Shown: positions 1-10,772 of the stretch, piece after piece
Layout of the letters: each line of letters opens with the position of its first letter
How positions within the stretch are numbered: the first letter of the stretch is position 1
Assembly: GCA_933207985.1 (NCBI GenBank)
Contig: OW240912.1
Location: 77,626,829 to 77,690,828 of the forward strand
From: Pelobates cultripes
Lineage: Eukaryota > Chordata > Amphibia > Anura > Pelobatidae
Reading direction: 5' to 3'
Length of the DNA stretch: 64,000 bases
The notes under the pieces: generated by a model
Database searches by the model: none
The model's input: only the letters and a program-made list of their open reading frames with translations
What the model was told of the DNA's origin: nothing
Made by a program: the position numbers and the translations under genes

Positions 1-24
1 TGAGCAGCTTACTGCTTACTACAC

Positions 25-495
25 ATGCCCCTACTCGCGATATAGCGAGTAGGGGCATTTAATTTACTAATACTAAGTAATCTTTACTTAGTATTAGTAA
101 AGTTGGCTGAAAGACCAATTTAGGTCTTTCAGCCTTTTAGTAGATAGCTCCCTGATACCGTGGGAATTAGGGAGTTATCTACTAAGCGGCTGCAAGATGC
201 AGCCACAGCACGAATAGGATCGGAGTTTCATTCATTAGAATGAAATTCCGATCCGAATAAAGTGCCGAATTGCGTTCTAAAAGAAACGAACATACTGTTC
301 TCATTCAGTTAGAACGCAATTCGGCAGTTTTGTGTAAAGTGACAGGAAGCATTGTGGGAACACAGAGGGAAGGTAAGGATCATGGGAAAATTGCTCTGAC
401 CAGCGGAAATGAAGCACACTTTGCTCCTCCGCTGGTCAGAGCTGGTCAAGCGGAGGAATCCTCCATAAGGCAAAGAGTCCCTTCTTTGTCTTATG
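25..495. repeat. Array of consecutive hairpins (inverted repeats)
   Basis: At least nine inverted repeats follow one another with almost no spacer: 25-38/45-58 (14 bp, perfect), 63-80/84-101 (18 bp, perfect, 3-nt loop), 105-116/123-134 (12 bp), 137-156/166-185 (20 bp, two mismatches), 188-194/198-204 (7 bp), 217-233/238-254 (17 bp, one mismatch), 263-280/309-326 (18 bp, 28-nt loop), 393-407/428-442 (15 bp) and 464-476/483-495 (13 bp, one mismatch). The stems are unrelated to each other. The second-to-fourth hairpin block recurs at 9198-9300, so it belongs to a dispersed element. The Gypsy LTRs at 32623-33647 and 38211-39236 have the same architecture, so this may be part of an LTR or a non-autonomous transposon; the ends are not recognised. 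Confidence 0.8.
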
Positions 496-1320
496 ATTTT
501 AAAGAAAACTAAAGAAGACAGGAAGAAAAGAATAACAGATCCTGAGAGAGGGGGAGAAGAGGAAGAGATTGAGGAAAGGTAAGTTCGGCATGACAGTGCC
601 GCTTTAATTCTAAACGATAGTACCGAGAAGGGAAATCAATTTTGAGTTGAGTGAATAACTCGGAGAATGTGCTGCGGTCATTCAGCTTATTTTTGGGGGG
701 GTTAGTTTGTAGGTCTGCACTTATTTGACCTACTTTTATAGATTTAGATCTAGTTTTATACATTTTAATAATGGTTATGATTCATATATATTGTATTTAA
801 TACATTTGATGGCAAATAAATAAAAAATACAATAAAAATATCTACTTCAGCAAGTCGTATACGATCGGATTAATGTATTCATCAAATATTTTTAAAGCTG
901 TATTTCTAAATGCGAGTTATCCACCTTTGATTTTAAACATTTGTTTTCAGAAGATAAATTGTCTTTATTTATTTTTGTTAGTCAAGCAAATGAGAGAATT
1001 CCACCCATGTAAATATCTTCTTTAACCACGAGAGGAGGAAAACCACATAGGAAATAATTTCTGCATTTGCAACTAACAGGCATCTAATCTCCATACACGA
1101 TTTGCATGAAAATACCAACGTCTTTAATACAAATTAGGCCCTGGGCAGAGAGATGCACAGCTGCAATCCTAGCAGTAGATGAGAGCTGTTCACAAAGACT
1201 CTATTGAGAACAGAGAAAATCTTGCTGAAATGCTTACCTGACATTACACTGACCTACTGAACAAAGTGTCTATATGTACCTAACAGATTATAGATAATAG
1301 CATGTCTGTTTCAGAGGAAT
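496..1320. other. No gene recognised
   Basis: AT-rich sequence. I see no coding signal, terminal repeats or familiar family here. Confidence 0.5.
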
Positions 1321-1745
1321 TGAAGGGACACTCTACTGCCCAAATAATGAAAAAAAAAAAAACACTATTTCATAGATAGACCCCAGATGTAAAAAATCAT
1401 GCATTTAATGATGCATTATTTTATTGGGATATATCTAAAAACAGTTTGCAAAATCTGCAGTTCTCTTGTTTGCTGCGTTTGCAAGTCCTCCCATTCTAAC
1501 CCCACCCAGACTTTCTGTGGCTGTCCAATTATAGACTTTCCAATGCAGCTCAATAAGACATCTTTGAATTGCAAGGTAGGTTCTCTGAGCAATTGCTGCC
1601 TCTTGAGCATAGCTCCACTGAGCTAACTAAACCAGGAAGTAACAAGACCTGTTGTCTGATTGACAGCCAGGCGGTGTAACCAGGTTCATTTATAAAAGTG
1701 TACATTTCTATTGAAATCTACACTTAAAAAAAAAAAAAAAAGTGG
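1321..1745. repeat. Probable interspersed repeat with A-runs
   Basis: Opens with AAGGGACACTCTACTG, like the AAGGGACACTATAG ends of the MITE at 16951-17560, has A-runs near 1350 and 1725, and a small inverted repeat (about 1699-1725) near its right end. No target duplication was found. Family not identified. Confidence 0.35.
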
Positions 1746-2277
1746 ATGAACTCTTCTCACATAAAACATTTTAGCAAGTCTGGAGTGTTTTTTTTTTTTG
1801 TTTTAATATAAATAGGCAGTTTCTTTATCTGAGAGCTTCTGCAGTATAATGAACAGAAATGTTGAATGTTGGAGTGTGTATCCTTTTGGGGCTCAGTGAT
1901 ATGTTAATATACAGAAGAGATTATTGCCCACAGTGCTTTATGGTCTAGGTCAGCCCTGACTGTTTTGCAAATCCTACAAATCCTTTAATTACAACTCTTG
2001 TTGCAAGTCTCCCTTACAGAATAACTTTACTACTGCAGACCCCTCTGGTAGCAACAGAAGTGCCCCTCTTATCTCTAAGACAACAAGGATAATTACACAT
2101 GATCTTCTTTGGCTCCAGGTTAGGGTATTACTGTTTACTTTCTGCTCCAGTAACTGAGACTCCCACACAAATCCTCGAAAAGAACCAAGCACAAAGTTCA
2201 CTTTCCAAAACAACATTCCTTAAAATCAAAAACAAAAAAAAAGATACTTATCTGGGATGTTTAACAATGTGTCCATT
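1746..2277. other. No gene recognised
   Basis: Unique-looking sequence forming the left flank of the LINE insertion. Nothing recognisable. Confidence 0.4.
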
Positions 2278-2292
2278 TAATAATGTGCTCTA
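2278..2292. repeat. Target site duplication, left copy (LINE)
   Basis: The 15-mer TAATAATGTGCTCTA here is repeated exactly at 8891-8905 directly after the LINE tail, as expected from target-primed reverse transcription. Confidence 0.93.
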
Positions 2293-2409
2293 GGGGGCGT
2301 GTCCTGGACGCCGGCAAAAGCGGTCGCATGTAGCAGGAGCTCCGAGCTGCTACGGCCTAACCACAAAAGCACAGCAGTGACAAGCTACAGGGACACGGCA
2401 GACTACAAG

Positions 2410-3357
2410 ATGTCCCAACCCAAACAGCGTCGCCAGACAGAGAGGGGCGATAAAACCAATTTTTTTGGCGTGAAATCGAGCCAAACCCGGGGCCAGGCGC
2501 ACCACGAGGAAACCCAAGATGGCGGGGAGGAGGATGCCACAACGGCCCAGGAGGCCGGATCTGCAGACCCACCTGTCACCAAAGGGATCCTACAATCCCT
2601 CCTAAACTCGATGGCTGACAAGCTGCAGGCTTCTTTCCACAGCTCCATAACAGACCTCAGATCAGATATCAAGGAATTGGGGGAGAGGACATCCACGATG
2701 GAAAACAAGATGGCGGAACACGAAGAGGCCTACAACGATATGGCGACAGAGCTGGATGGCCTTAAAACCCGTATTGCGGCCCAGGAGGAAAAAATTGCGG
2801 ATATGGAGGATAGGGGACAGCGCAATAACCTCCGCATCAGGGGCATAGCAGAGAGTGTCGGCCCGACCCATCTCCAGGCCTACCTTACAGACATGTTCAA
2901 GGCCCTCGCCCCAGAGGTGCCGCATGACATGTTCCTGATGGACCGGGCACACAGAGTCCCGAAGCCTGCTTTTCTGCCTGCAGATGCACCCAGAGACACT
3001 CTGATTCGTCTCCACTACTTCCACATTAAAGAGGAAATCATGAGGGCGAACCGCACGAGGAACAAAAGAGACGCCGACCCAGCCTACCAGCACATCCACA
3101 TCTATGCTGATATATCGGCGTTCACGCTGAAACGAAGAAAAGAATTCTCCGCCATAACAACTCATCTTCGCCAACTACACATGCCGTATAGGTGGGGCTA
3201 TCCGGTCAAATTGGTGGTACAGAGGAACGGAAAGCCTACTATCCTGCATTCCCCAGAAGAAGGAACGAAGGTCCTCCAAAGCTGGGGCATTGAAGTGCAA
3301 GCTAAAGGGCGAGAGACTCAGAGACTTACTCCATCATGGAGGAAGGCCAAGCCCTAA
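2410..3357 (+). CDS. LINE ORF1 RNA-binding protein
   Basis: A 315-residue L1-type ORF1 protein, the RNA chaperone that coats LINE RNA in the ribonucleoprotein. The frame is open from 2299, but only through a GTG; the first ATG is at 2410 and I take that as the start. Visible order: a basic, glutamine-rich N-terminus; a heptad-like coiled coil around residues 95-140 (rich in L, I, M, E, K); an RRM core beginning at about residue 140 with QRNNLRIRG, the usual start of the family's RRM; and a C-terminal domain including KRRKEF and PYRWGYPVKL. No CCHC knuckle is seen. Related degraded ORF1 sequence lies at 62606-63237 on the other strand. Confidence 0.88.
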   Translation: MSQPKQRRQTERGDKTNFFGVKSSQTRGQAHHEETQDGGEEDATTAQEAGSADPPVTKGILQSLLNSMADKLQASFHSSITDLRSDIKELGERTSTMENKMAEHEEAYNDMATELDGLKTRIAAQEEKIADMEDRGQRNNLRIRGIAESVGPTHLQAYLTDMFKALAPEVPHDMFLMDRAHRVPKPAFLPADAPRDTLIRLHYFHIKEEIMRANRTRNKRDADPAYQHIHIYADISAFTLKRRKEFSAITTHLRQLHMPYRWGYPVKLVVQRNGKPTILHSPEEGTKVLQSWGIEVQAKGRETQRLTPSWRKAKP

Positions 3358-4371
3358 TTTGTCCCTGTGAGGAGGTGCTGAGACTGTAAACGCTCATCCT
3401 GACCAGGCTTGTATCAAGGGTATACTAATGTATTGTAACATGGGGCAACAATTGTTATGAACAAGAGAGATGCATATTGATGGGGGACGGGAAGACTGGG
3501 GGCTGGGGATGGAGGTGGGGGGACCGCACAAACTGGGATCTGACCCCCACATGCCCGATAAGGACCCACGGCACACGAGGTGAGAGAGTTACAGCCCTAG
3601 AGGAGGGTGAAGGGCCACTTAGAGACGCTGATTTATTTACTGCAGGCGAGTGGGTGAGTGGGCAAGTGGGCTTCCCCCTCTCCCATCCCCCCCCCCAGGG
3701 TCTCTTTAATGCTGTATAAAAAAAAAAAAATAATAATAATATTATTATTATTATTATACGGTTGCCACGGCACCACCTAAACACAGGGTACACGCAAATT
3801 TCGGAACATGCTGGAATATAGGTGTCTAGTGTAGCGGAGGAGACACCTCTGCGGGTGCCAGACTACCCTCCCAGAGCAAACTGAATGCCACATACACCCT
3901 ACTATCACACCCTACAGGCCTTCCAGTCAGACGCAGTCACAGACCTCCCATACGCACTACACACCATTAGGTCACTGCAACCTTACATGGTCAAGATAAA
4001 GGCCAAAGCCGCTGAACTGCAGCCAGGACGGAAGCCGTAAGCTTCCACCCCCAAAGCACCGCACACAGGTGCACAGCCGGACACCCGGCACGTCAGGAGC
4101 CATTCCTTTTATCTTATGTTATTATTATTACTGTTTATATGTTTATATCTGTTATGTCTGAGGTTCACGGAAAGCATTCCCGAGGGCAACAGAATCCACT
4201 GATTGTTGACGGGGTTCTGAGATCACCACCACCCAAGTGGAAACATGCGTTAACACAGCTAGAGGTACAGAGGGGGAACCCCCTGGGTTCGAGAGAACTG
4301 GGACAACAGGGGACCCCCGCTTATAGACTACTTACACAAGACCACACACAAGACCATGACCACCTACCACC
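3358..4371 (+). other. LINE inter-ORF region
   Basis: About 1 kb separates ORF1 from ORF2, long for an L1. It holds a self-complementary A/TAA/TTA run (3720-3757) and G/C homopolymers. A 78-codon frame (4139-4375) is the only notable ORF; it ends in TGA at 4373-4375, overlapping the first codons of the ORF2 frame. It may be an internal leader or promoter; no motif proves this. Confidence 0.5.
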
Positions 4372-7300
4372 GTGAAAGTATACTCACACAATGTCAGAGG
4401 ACTAAATATCCCAGTTAAACGACACCTCCTCTATAAGGAAATACAACATAAAGACATAGGCGTGCTCTGTTTACAGGAGACACACTTCAGGACGGGATCA
4501 CACCCCACCATCTTACAAAAAGACTTCCCGATACAATTTCATGCAACCACAACAAACAAAACGAAAGGTACGTCGATTCTAATTAGCAAAAACGTTGCGT
4601 ACATTCCCCACTCGCAACACATCGATCCAGACGGCAGATTTGTTATCATAATAGGCACAATTAACGACATGCAGTACACTATAGCTAATATCTACGCCCC
4701 GAACACAAATCAAAGAAATTTTCTCCACAAAATCATACTAAAACTACAACATATCCAACAAGGCACTACCATAATATGTGGAGACTTTAATCATGTGTTT
4801 GACCCTACAATCGACACTACTCTGGCCACATCAAAAGCACGGACTGCCCCACTCAAAAAACAAAGTAGAGCACTGAGACACCTTCTCCACCGCCATCATC
4901 TATATGATGTGTGGAGAGCCCATCATGTGGGTGAGAGGGGATATACGTTTTTTTCCGCAGCACACAACACCTACTCCCGCATAGATGGGTTTCTCATCTC
5001 GGGAGCAGCCATGTCACAAATAACCAACTGCGAAATAGGGCTCATGACGTGGTCTGACCACGCCCCAGTGGAACTGATACTCAAAAACAAGTACGACCCT
5101 ACCCATAGAAGTCCCTGGCGTTTAAATACGGCGCTACTGCGTGATAGCAACTTTACTGAGGAACTAAAGGCAAGCTTGACGCATTATTTCCAAACCAACG
5201 ACTCCACAGACACCTCCAGAACCACCTTGTGGCAAGCACACAAAGCGGTCATAAGGGGTTTGCTCATACGGAGAGCATCCTTTTTAAAACAACAGGCCAA
5301 TTCCCAATTAATAATTGCCCAAAAAGACCTCCAGCGTCTTACCTCTCAAAATCAACACACACCCACTAAGGAACTGAGAACACGTATTGTACAGATAACA
5401 GAACAAATACACAAACTATCCCTAGAACAAGTGGGACGACATTTGACTAGACTTAAAGCTAGGACCTACACACAAGGCAACAAAGCAGGCAAACTCCTAG
5501 CACAGAGAATTAAGACACAGCAGGCGGCCCAAAAGATAGCATACATGACATCCCCTCAGGGACACAAAATAGTAGCACCCAAAGACATTAGTAACGTTTT
5601 CGCCAAATACTATGAGTCACTGTACAATCTCAGAAATGACCGTTCCACCCCTCAACCGAGGGAACCGAATATAAGCGAATTCTTGGAAAAAATCAAATTG
5701 CCCAAACTCACCTCTGCCCAGCAAGATTCCCTCTCGGCCCGCATCACGGAACCTGAAGTGTTCAAAGCCATAGCCACATTACAAGCGGAAAAAGCCCCAG
5801 GCCCAGATGGCTTTGCCAATGGGTATTACAAAAAATTCCAACAGATTTTAGTCCCGCACATAACACACGCATTTAACGAGGCAGTTGCAAAACGAGCGTT
5901 GCCACAAGAAGCTCTGAAAGCCCATATAATCACGCTCCCCAAACCAGGTAAACCACCAACGCACCCACAAAACTTTCGCCCGATCTCGTTACTCAATACC
6001 GATACAAAACTTTTTGCCAAAATATATGCTACCAGATTAAGTGACATACTCCCACAGGTGATACATAATGACCAAGTAGGGTTTGTGAAGGGACGCCAGG
6101 GAGGCGACAACACAAGGAAGGTCATAGACATTATACACAGCGCACGCAAACAGCGAATGGACTGCTTAGTCATTTCGTTGGATGCGGAAAAAGCCTTTGA
6201 CCGCTTGGGCTGGGGGTTTCTGGAAGCGGTCCTATGCAAATTCGGATTGCCGGAGATGTTCCGCTCAGCGGTCGGGGCCCTATACCACAGCCCATCCGCA
6301 CAGGTGATCACAGCGGGTTTCACCTCTGAAACCTTCTGCATAACTAATGGAACGAGACAGGGTTGTCCGCTCTCCCCGCTGCTGTACGTACTAGCTCTGG
6401 AACCACTGGCGGCACTTATCAGAGCAAACAAAGCTATTCATGGGGTCCATATAGGGGACAGAGAATTTAAGATAAATCTATTCGCAGACGACATCCTATT
6501 AACGTTGACTCAGCCCATGATATCCCTCCCGAACCTAATGGCGACCATCAAGGAATACGGTCTAAATTCCTATTACAAACTAAACGTCACCAAATCCCAA
6601 GCCATGGGTATAGGAATCCGAGAGGACCTTCTGAGACAACTCAGAGACGCCTTCTCTTTTGATTGGCGGACAGACAATATCACATTCTTAGGGATACACA
6701 TACCCCCTCATCTGCCCAACTTGTTCAAACTCAACTTTGCCACACTTCCCAAATCGATTGCAGATACTCTGCGAACATGGGAGGGAAAATTCCTATCATG
6801 GCTAGGTAGACTAGCCGCCTTTAAAATGACCCTACTTCCCAAGCTCCTCTACCTCCTCCGCACAATTCCCATACGAATACCAGGAAAATACTTAGCCAAG
6901 TTACAAACAATGATGGTAAGATTCATATGGGCGAACCGTAGAGTACGGGTAGCTACAAAAATTTTGCAGAAACCAGTGATGGAGGGGGGTTTGGGGATGC
7001 CGAATTTACGGACGTATTACTGGGCCACACAGTTGGCGGCTATTGCAACTTCACACTCGGGGACGGAACCACCTCAATGGGTATACATAGAGTCTCAATG
7101 GGCCTGCAAACATGGACTAAAGCACATATACTGGACACCTCATACACCAAACTTGACATCCACAGATATGCTACCCCCAACGAGGGCTATGCTACAAATA
7201 TGGGAGAAGGCAGGGGCCGCACAAGGGGGAAGAGGTCCTAACATAGGAAACATGCCAATAGAGAGTATCCAAGCACACATCCACAACTTCGACCACACAC

Positions 7301-8163
7301 CATGGCTCGCAGGGGGTTGCACGCACTTACGACAAATATGCGAGGGAGGTAAAATAATACCATTCCCGATACTGCAGTCTAGGTTTTCTATACCGGCCAA
7401 ACACATTTTTCCCTACCTGCAGCTAAAATCCTTTGTGTCCGCCCTCCCAAAATGGGACAACCCTGAAACACAGCCCAAACACCCCCTGGAACAATTGTGC
7501 TTAACCGAGAAGACTCCCACAAAAATCATCTCCAAATTATATATGACCCTGACGAACACACATGCCAACTCCCAAACGGACTTCAGAGACAAATGGCAAG
7601 CAGACCTGGGGCGCGAGTTAGAAGACAGAGATTGGAAACTAGCCTTCAGAGCACACAAAAGCCTCACCATGTGTGCCTCTCACCTAGAAACAATGAGGAA
7701 AATCTTATATAGATGGTACATGGTCCCAGACAGACTTGCTACAATATATCCAGGCACCAACCCAAATTGTTGGAGAAACTGTGGGGAACGGGGTACGATG
7801 TTCCACATATGGTGGACCTGTCCAGCTCTGACCCCATACTGGAAACAAGTGGAGGAAATTGTTGCTCACACGTTAGGGAACACATACCACTTGACACCTG
7901 AACAAGGCTTACTATTCATGAACCTAAATCACTGGCACAACCCAGAAAGGCAACTAATATTCCAAACTTTAATAGCAGCAGTGACTCTGATAGCCAAGTG
8001 CTGGAAACAACCCCGACCACCGACCAAACAAGCACTGATAAGTCAAATCTCCACGAATTGGGAATACGAGCACATGGCTAGTAAATATTTAAACACGAAT
8101 CATAGAATTAGGGAAGCGTACACTATATGGAAGTTATACAGAACACAGCATAGTACCACTTGA
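4372..8163 (+). CDS. LINE ORF2: endonuclease-reverse transcriptase
   Basis: A 1263-residue open frame with endonuclease and RT, which nick the target and copy LINE RNA. Endonuclease (about 1-235): SHNVRGL, catalytic E36 in LQETHF, GDFNH at 137-141, SDHAPV at 228-233. RT (about 470-760): FRPISLLN, DAEKAFDR, NGTRQGCPLSP and the catalytic FADD at 704-707. C-terminus: a CCHC-like cluster C1133, C1137, H1145, C1150 (family form C-x3-C-x7-H-x4-C). The start is odd: the frame opens after TGA at 4357-4359 and has no ATG before about residue 100, so the listed GTG at 4372 is only the first plausible codon. The ATG at 4356 lies one frame away, so either a single-base indel has damaged the start or initiation is non-standard. 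Confidence 0.92.
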   Translation: MKVYSHNVRGLNIPVKRHLLYKEIQHKDIGVLCLQETHFRTGSHPTILQKDFPIQFHATTTNKTKGTSILISKNVAYIPHSQHIDPDGRFVIIIGTINDMQYTIANIYAPNTNQRNFLHKIILKLQHIQQGTTIICGDFNHVFDPTIDTTLATSKARTAPLKKQSRALRHLLHRHHLYDVWRAHHVGERGYTFFSAAHNTYSRIDGFLISGAAMSQITNCEIGLMTWSDHAPVELILKNKYDPTHRSPWRLNTALLRDSNFTEELKASLTHYFQTNDSTDTSRTTLWQAHKAVIRGLLIRRASFLKQQANSQLIIAQKDLQRLTSQNQHTPTKELRTRIVQITEQIHKLSLEQVGRHLTRLKARTYTQGNKAGKLLAQRIKTQQAAQKIAYMTSPQGHKIVAPKDISNVFAKYYESLYNLRNDRSTPQPREPNISEFLEKIKLPKLTSAQQDSLSARITEPEVFKAIATLQAEKAPGPDGFANGYYKKFQQILVPHITHAFNEAVAKRALPQEALKAHIITLPKPGKPPTHPQNFRPISLLNTDTKLFAKIYATRLSDILPQVIHNDQVGFVKGRQGGDNTRKVIDIIHSARKQRMDCLVISLDAEKAFDRLGWGFLEAVLCKFGLPEMFRSAVGALYHSPSAQVITAGFTSETFCITNGTRQGCPLSPLLYVLALEPLAALIRANKAIHGVHIGDREFKINLFADDILLTLTQPMISLPNLMATIKEYGLNSYYKLNVTKSQAMGIGIREDLLRQLRDAFSFDWRTDNITFLGIHIPPHLPNLFKLNFATLPKSIADTLRTWEGKFLSWLGRLAAFKMTLLPKLLYLLRTIPIRIPGKYLAKLQTMMVRFIWANRRVRVATKILQKPVMEGGLGMPNLRTYYWATQLAAIATSHSGTEPPQWVYIESQWACKHGLKHIYWTPHTPNLTSTDMLPPTRAMLQIWEKAGAAQGGRGPNIGNMPIESIQAHIHNFDHTPWLAGGCTHLRQICEGGKIIPFPILQSRFSIPAKHIFPYLQLKSFVSALPKWDNPETQPKHPLEQLCLTEKTPTKIISKLYMTLTNTHANSQTDFRDKWQADLGRELEDRDWKLAFRAHKSLTMCASHLETMRKILYRWYMVPDRLATIYPGTNPNCWRNCGERGTMFHIWWTCPALTPYWKQVEEIVAHTLGNTYHLTPEQGLLFMNLNHWHNPERQLIFQTLIAAVTLIAKCWKQPRPPTKQALISQISTNWEYEHMASKYLNTNHRIREAYTIWKLYRTQHSTT

Positions 8164-8890
8164 TACAAAGTGGGACACCGGAAGGGATCCTCATACACGC
8201 ATTTAGGTGAAGATCTCAGGCCGAACCAAAGCCACCAAATGAGCACTCCTACATATAGCAACATAGGTGCAGGGATGGTTGACCACCGAGTGCGACCAAT
8301 CTACATCAGGACAACCACGTCTCCACAAAGCAACTTATATAGGGAACACACCTTACTTGAGTGCAGGCTTACGCAAAAAAAAAAAAAAAATGAAGCTCAG
8401 ACATGTTATACTAGTTTAAGTTTATAACCCTGGTGGTATATGTTATACCACGACCCACCCACCCCGACACCCCTACCTTCGGTGTTTCACATTCCGTTGG
8501 TAGCCACGCGCAACTCGAGCGCCATGCCAAGTTAGCCCCTGGAAACAACAAGTCAGCAGCTAAAAGAACTAGAGGGTACAAGGGAAACCCCATCATTACA
8601 AAGAGATACAAGTGGGTACCCGAATATTACCACTACTCAACTTCTAAACCCCAGGGGTTGTCTCTAATGGTACTTGATGACTAATGTGTACATATATTGT
8701 TGTCATGCATGTCTACTACACGATACTTTCAATCTAATCCTCCAAGTGAGGATGGAGAGCCTGAGGTGCTCACGGTAATGTAATAATGTATGACAACTCC
8801 CATTCCCCCCCCCCCATCTTACTTTCTGTATCCCCCCCCCCCTTATTCTTTTCCTTCTGTGAAAATAAAAATTGTCAAATTGAAAAAAAA
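8164..8890 (+). other. LINE 3' UTR and tail
   Basis: Non-coding end of the LINE with A-run at 8377-8390, C-runs at 8808-8842, an AATAAA at 8865-8870 and a terminal run of eight A. Confidence 0.75.
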
Positions 8891-8905
8891 TAATAATGTG
8901 CTCTA
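8891..8905. repeat. Target site duplication, right copy (LINE)
   Basis: Exact copy of 2278-2292. Confidence 0.93.
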
Positions 8906-8949
8906 AATAACAGATGAATTGAAAATTATATAGATTTCATCCATAAATA

Positions 8950-9686
8950 CAGTGACCTCCGCTTATATTGGCACCCTTGGTAAATATGATTAAATAACGC
9001 TGTGAAAAAAATTTTTTTTTGCTTAACTTTTCAATCTTTTTAAAAAAAATACACAAAAATGCTGCTCTCGTGAATATTAAACAATTGCAAACACAACACA
9101 GGTTTATACAAACAATAAATAAAAATATTTGTTGAATATACGTGTGGCACAATTATTGGCACCCCTATAAATTCAAATGAGAAAAATATGTTTGAAAGTA
9201 TTAGTAAATTTGTCTGAAAGACCAATTTTGGTCTTTCAGCCTTTTGGTAGATAACTCGCTAATACCGTGGGAATTAGGGAGTTATCTACTAAGCATCTGC
9301 AAGAGAAGTCCCGAAATTCCAAAATGCCGAAGTTCCGAAATTCTGAAGTGTCGAAGTTGCCGAAGTGCTGAAGTTGCCGGAGTGCTGAAGTGCCGAAGTT
9401 CCGAAGTTGCTGAAGTATTGAAGTGCCGAATTGCCGAAGGCCCGAATTTCGGAATGCCAAACCGAAAATTTTCCCCATGCACATGCCTATTTGAAATATA
9501 TTCCCATTGATATTTTATATTTGTTAGTACATCTGGGTGACTAGAGATAGGAAATTGTTCAATCATAAATGCAGAGTATTTTGTGTATTTGTTGAACAAA
9601 ATATGAAAAGGTTAAACAACAAAGACAATTTTTCACATCCTTCTTTGCTCATATTTTGTATGGGTGTCAATATTAGGGGAGGGCGT
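8950..9686. mobile_element. Tc1-like MITE, interrupted
   Basis: Ends are imperfect inverted repeats (CTCCGCTTATATTGGCACCC on the left, CTCCCCTAATATTGACACCC as the complement of the right) next to TA dinucleotides, the Tc1/mariner target. A further ATTGGCACCCCTATAAATT block at about 9155 suggests subterminal repeats. There is no transposase. The element is split by the insertion at 9198-9489. Confidence 0.6.
9198..9489. mobile_element. Nested hairpin plus CGAA-minisatellite element
   Basis: About 290 bp flanked by TTTGAAA (9191-9197 and 9490-9496; one further base differs, so possibly an 8-bp hAT-type duplication). The left part repeats the hairpin block found at 91-200: stems 9217-9226/9232-9241 region and the TAGATAACT/AGTTATCTA hairpin. 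The right part (about 9303-9470) is a degenerate minisatellite of CCGAAGTT/GCCGAAGTG units ending in CCCATGCACATGCC. The same right end appears in inverse orientation at 26975-27010. Confidence 0.55.
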
Positions 9687-10018
9687 TATACATAGAAGAT
9701 TATTTTTACAACATAATTTTACTATAATTTACATTATTTATTAATCAACAGCTGGCATATTTTTATGTGCCAAAAAAAAAGATTTAAAAAAAGCACCGAT
9801 AACAGGTTTAGATCCACTAGTACAAATAACATAAGATTCTTATTTTTTTTCTAAACAGCCCTTATAGTACCTTGTGATCTAAAAAAAATCACTTTTCAGG
9901 TGCAGAGAAGTGTTCTAGTATTGTATGCACAGAACTGATTGTTGAATACTGTTGTGATTAAATATTGATAGGTTGATTCAAAAGAGCCTCATGGGGTCTC
10001 TTTTAGCATTGTAGCAAA
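9687..10018. other. No gene recognised
   Basis: AT-rich, nothing recognisable. Confidence 0.4.
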
Positions 10019-10019
10019 G

Positions 10020-10772
10020 GTGCACCAAAATTACCATTCACTATCTGGTGGGAGTGTACAAAATTAAATAATCTGTGGGAAGCAATTCATAAATTTATAT
10101 TAATAAATCTGAATCTTGAGTTGAAACTTTCTCCAGAAGTAGTTTTGCTCCATTTAAACTGGCCTATAATGTCCGCCGAGAATAAAACTATAATAATCCA
10201 TCTATTTTTAGCTACTAAAATTGTTATTGCAAAAAACTGGAAAAATGGAAATCATATTCCCTGGGAGACGGTTAAAAATTAACTCAGGTTTCGGATTAAA
10301 ATGGAGTCAATGTTAAGCACACAAAATCTGAGTAAAAAAGTATTTATGTGGAACAAATGTTGGGAACTGATAGCTTACAAGGAAGATAAACAGATTAACA
10401 GCTAACTTTAATTTGCATAGGGGTATGATAATTTTTTATATAATGTTCATACTATGGACAAACGTTGATTTTTCTTTGGCATTTTGTTTTTCTTTGCTGC
10501 ATTGTCTTGTGTTTATAAGAAAGTACTGTATTGTTTATGTTTGTAATGTATGTATGTATGTGAATACAGGATAGCCTATACTCTTATTATGCAATATAAA
10601 GACTCGGCATCATTATTGTAGATCAAGTAGATGTTTATCTGTCAATATAAACTACTTTAAGAATTAATATGGATGCACAAAAGAGAAAGCTATTTCCTGT
10701 AAATTGGCGTTTATGTTCTATTGTTAATAAATAAAATATTTTATAAAGAATATATACATAAAAAAAAATCAC
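10020..10772 (+). pseudogene. 5'-truncated L1/Tx1 LINE, 3' end of ORF2
   Basis: The start translates to an L1-type ORF2 C-terminus: the W-E/W-C block of the zinc cluster, then LLHLNWP, ATKIVIAKNWK and PWETVK, paralogous to the end of the intact ORF2 at about 7815-8010. It is interrupted by stops and followed by an AT-rich 3' UTR ending in ATAAATAAAATATTTTA and an A-run at 10761-10769. A dead, 5'-truncated copy. Confidence 0.65.

Larger units (their letters stand above)
2293..8890 (+). mobile_element. Full-length L1/Tx1-type LINE
   Basis: A 6.6-kb non-LTR retrotransposon bounded by a perfect 15-bp target duplication. It has a short 5' leader (2293-2409) starting with a G-run, ORF1 (2410-3357), an unusually long inter-ORF segment (3358-4371), ORF2 (4372-8163), a 3' UTR and an A-rich end. 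Neither ORF has an internal stop. An RRM-type ORF1 plus an apurinic-like endonuclease and RT in ORF2 define the L1 superfamily; I assign L1/Tx1 from motifs, not from a tree. Intact ORFs and unmutated duplications indicate a recent insertion. Confidence 0.92.

Noticed and set aside
9236..9599. Phe/Arg/Gly-repeat ORFs
   Set aside because: Translations of the CGAA minisatellite.
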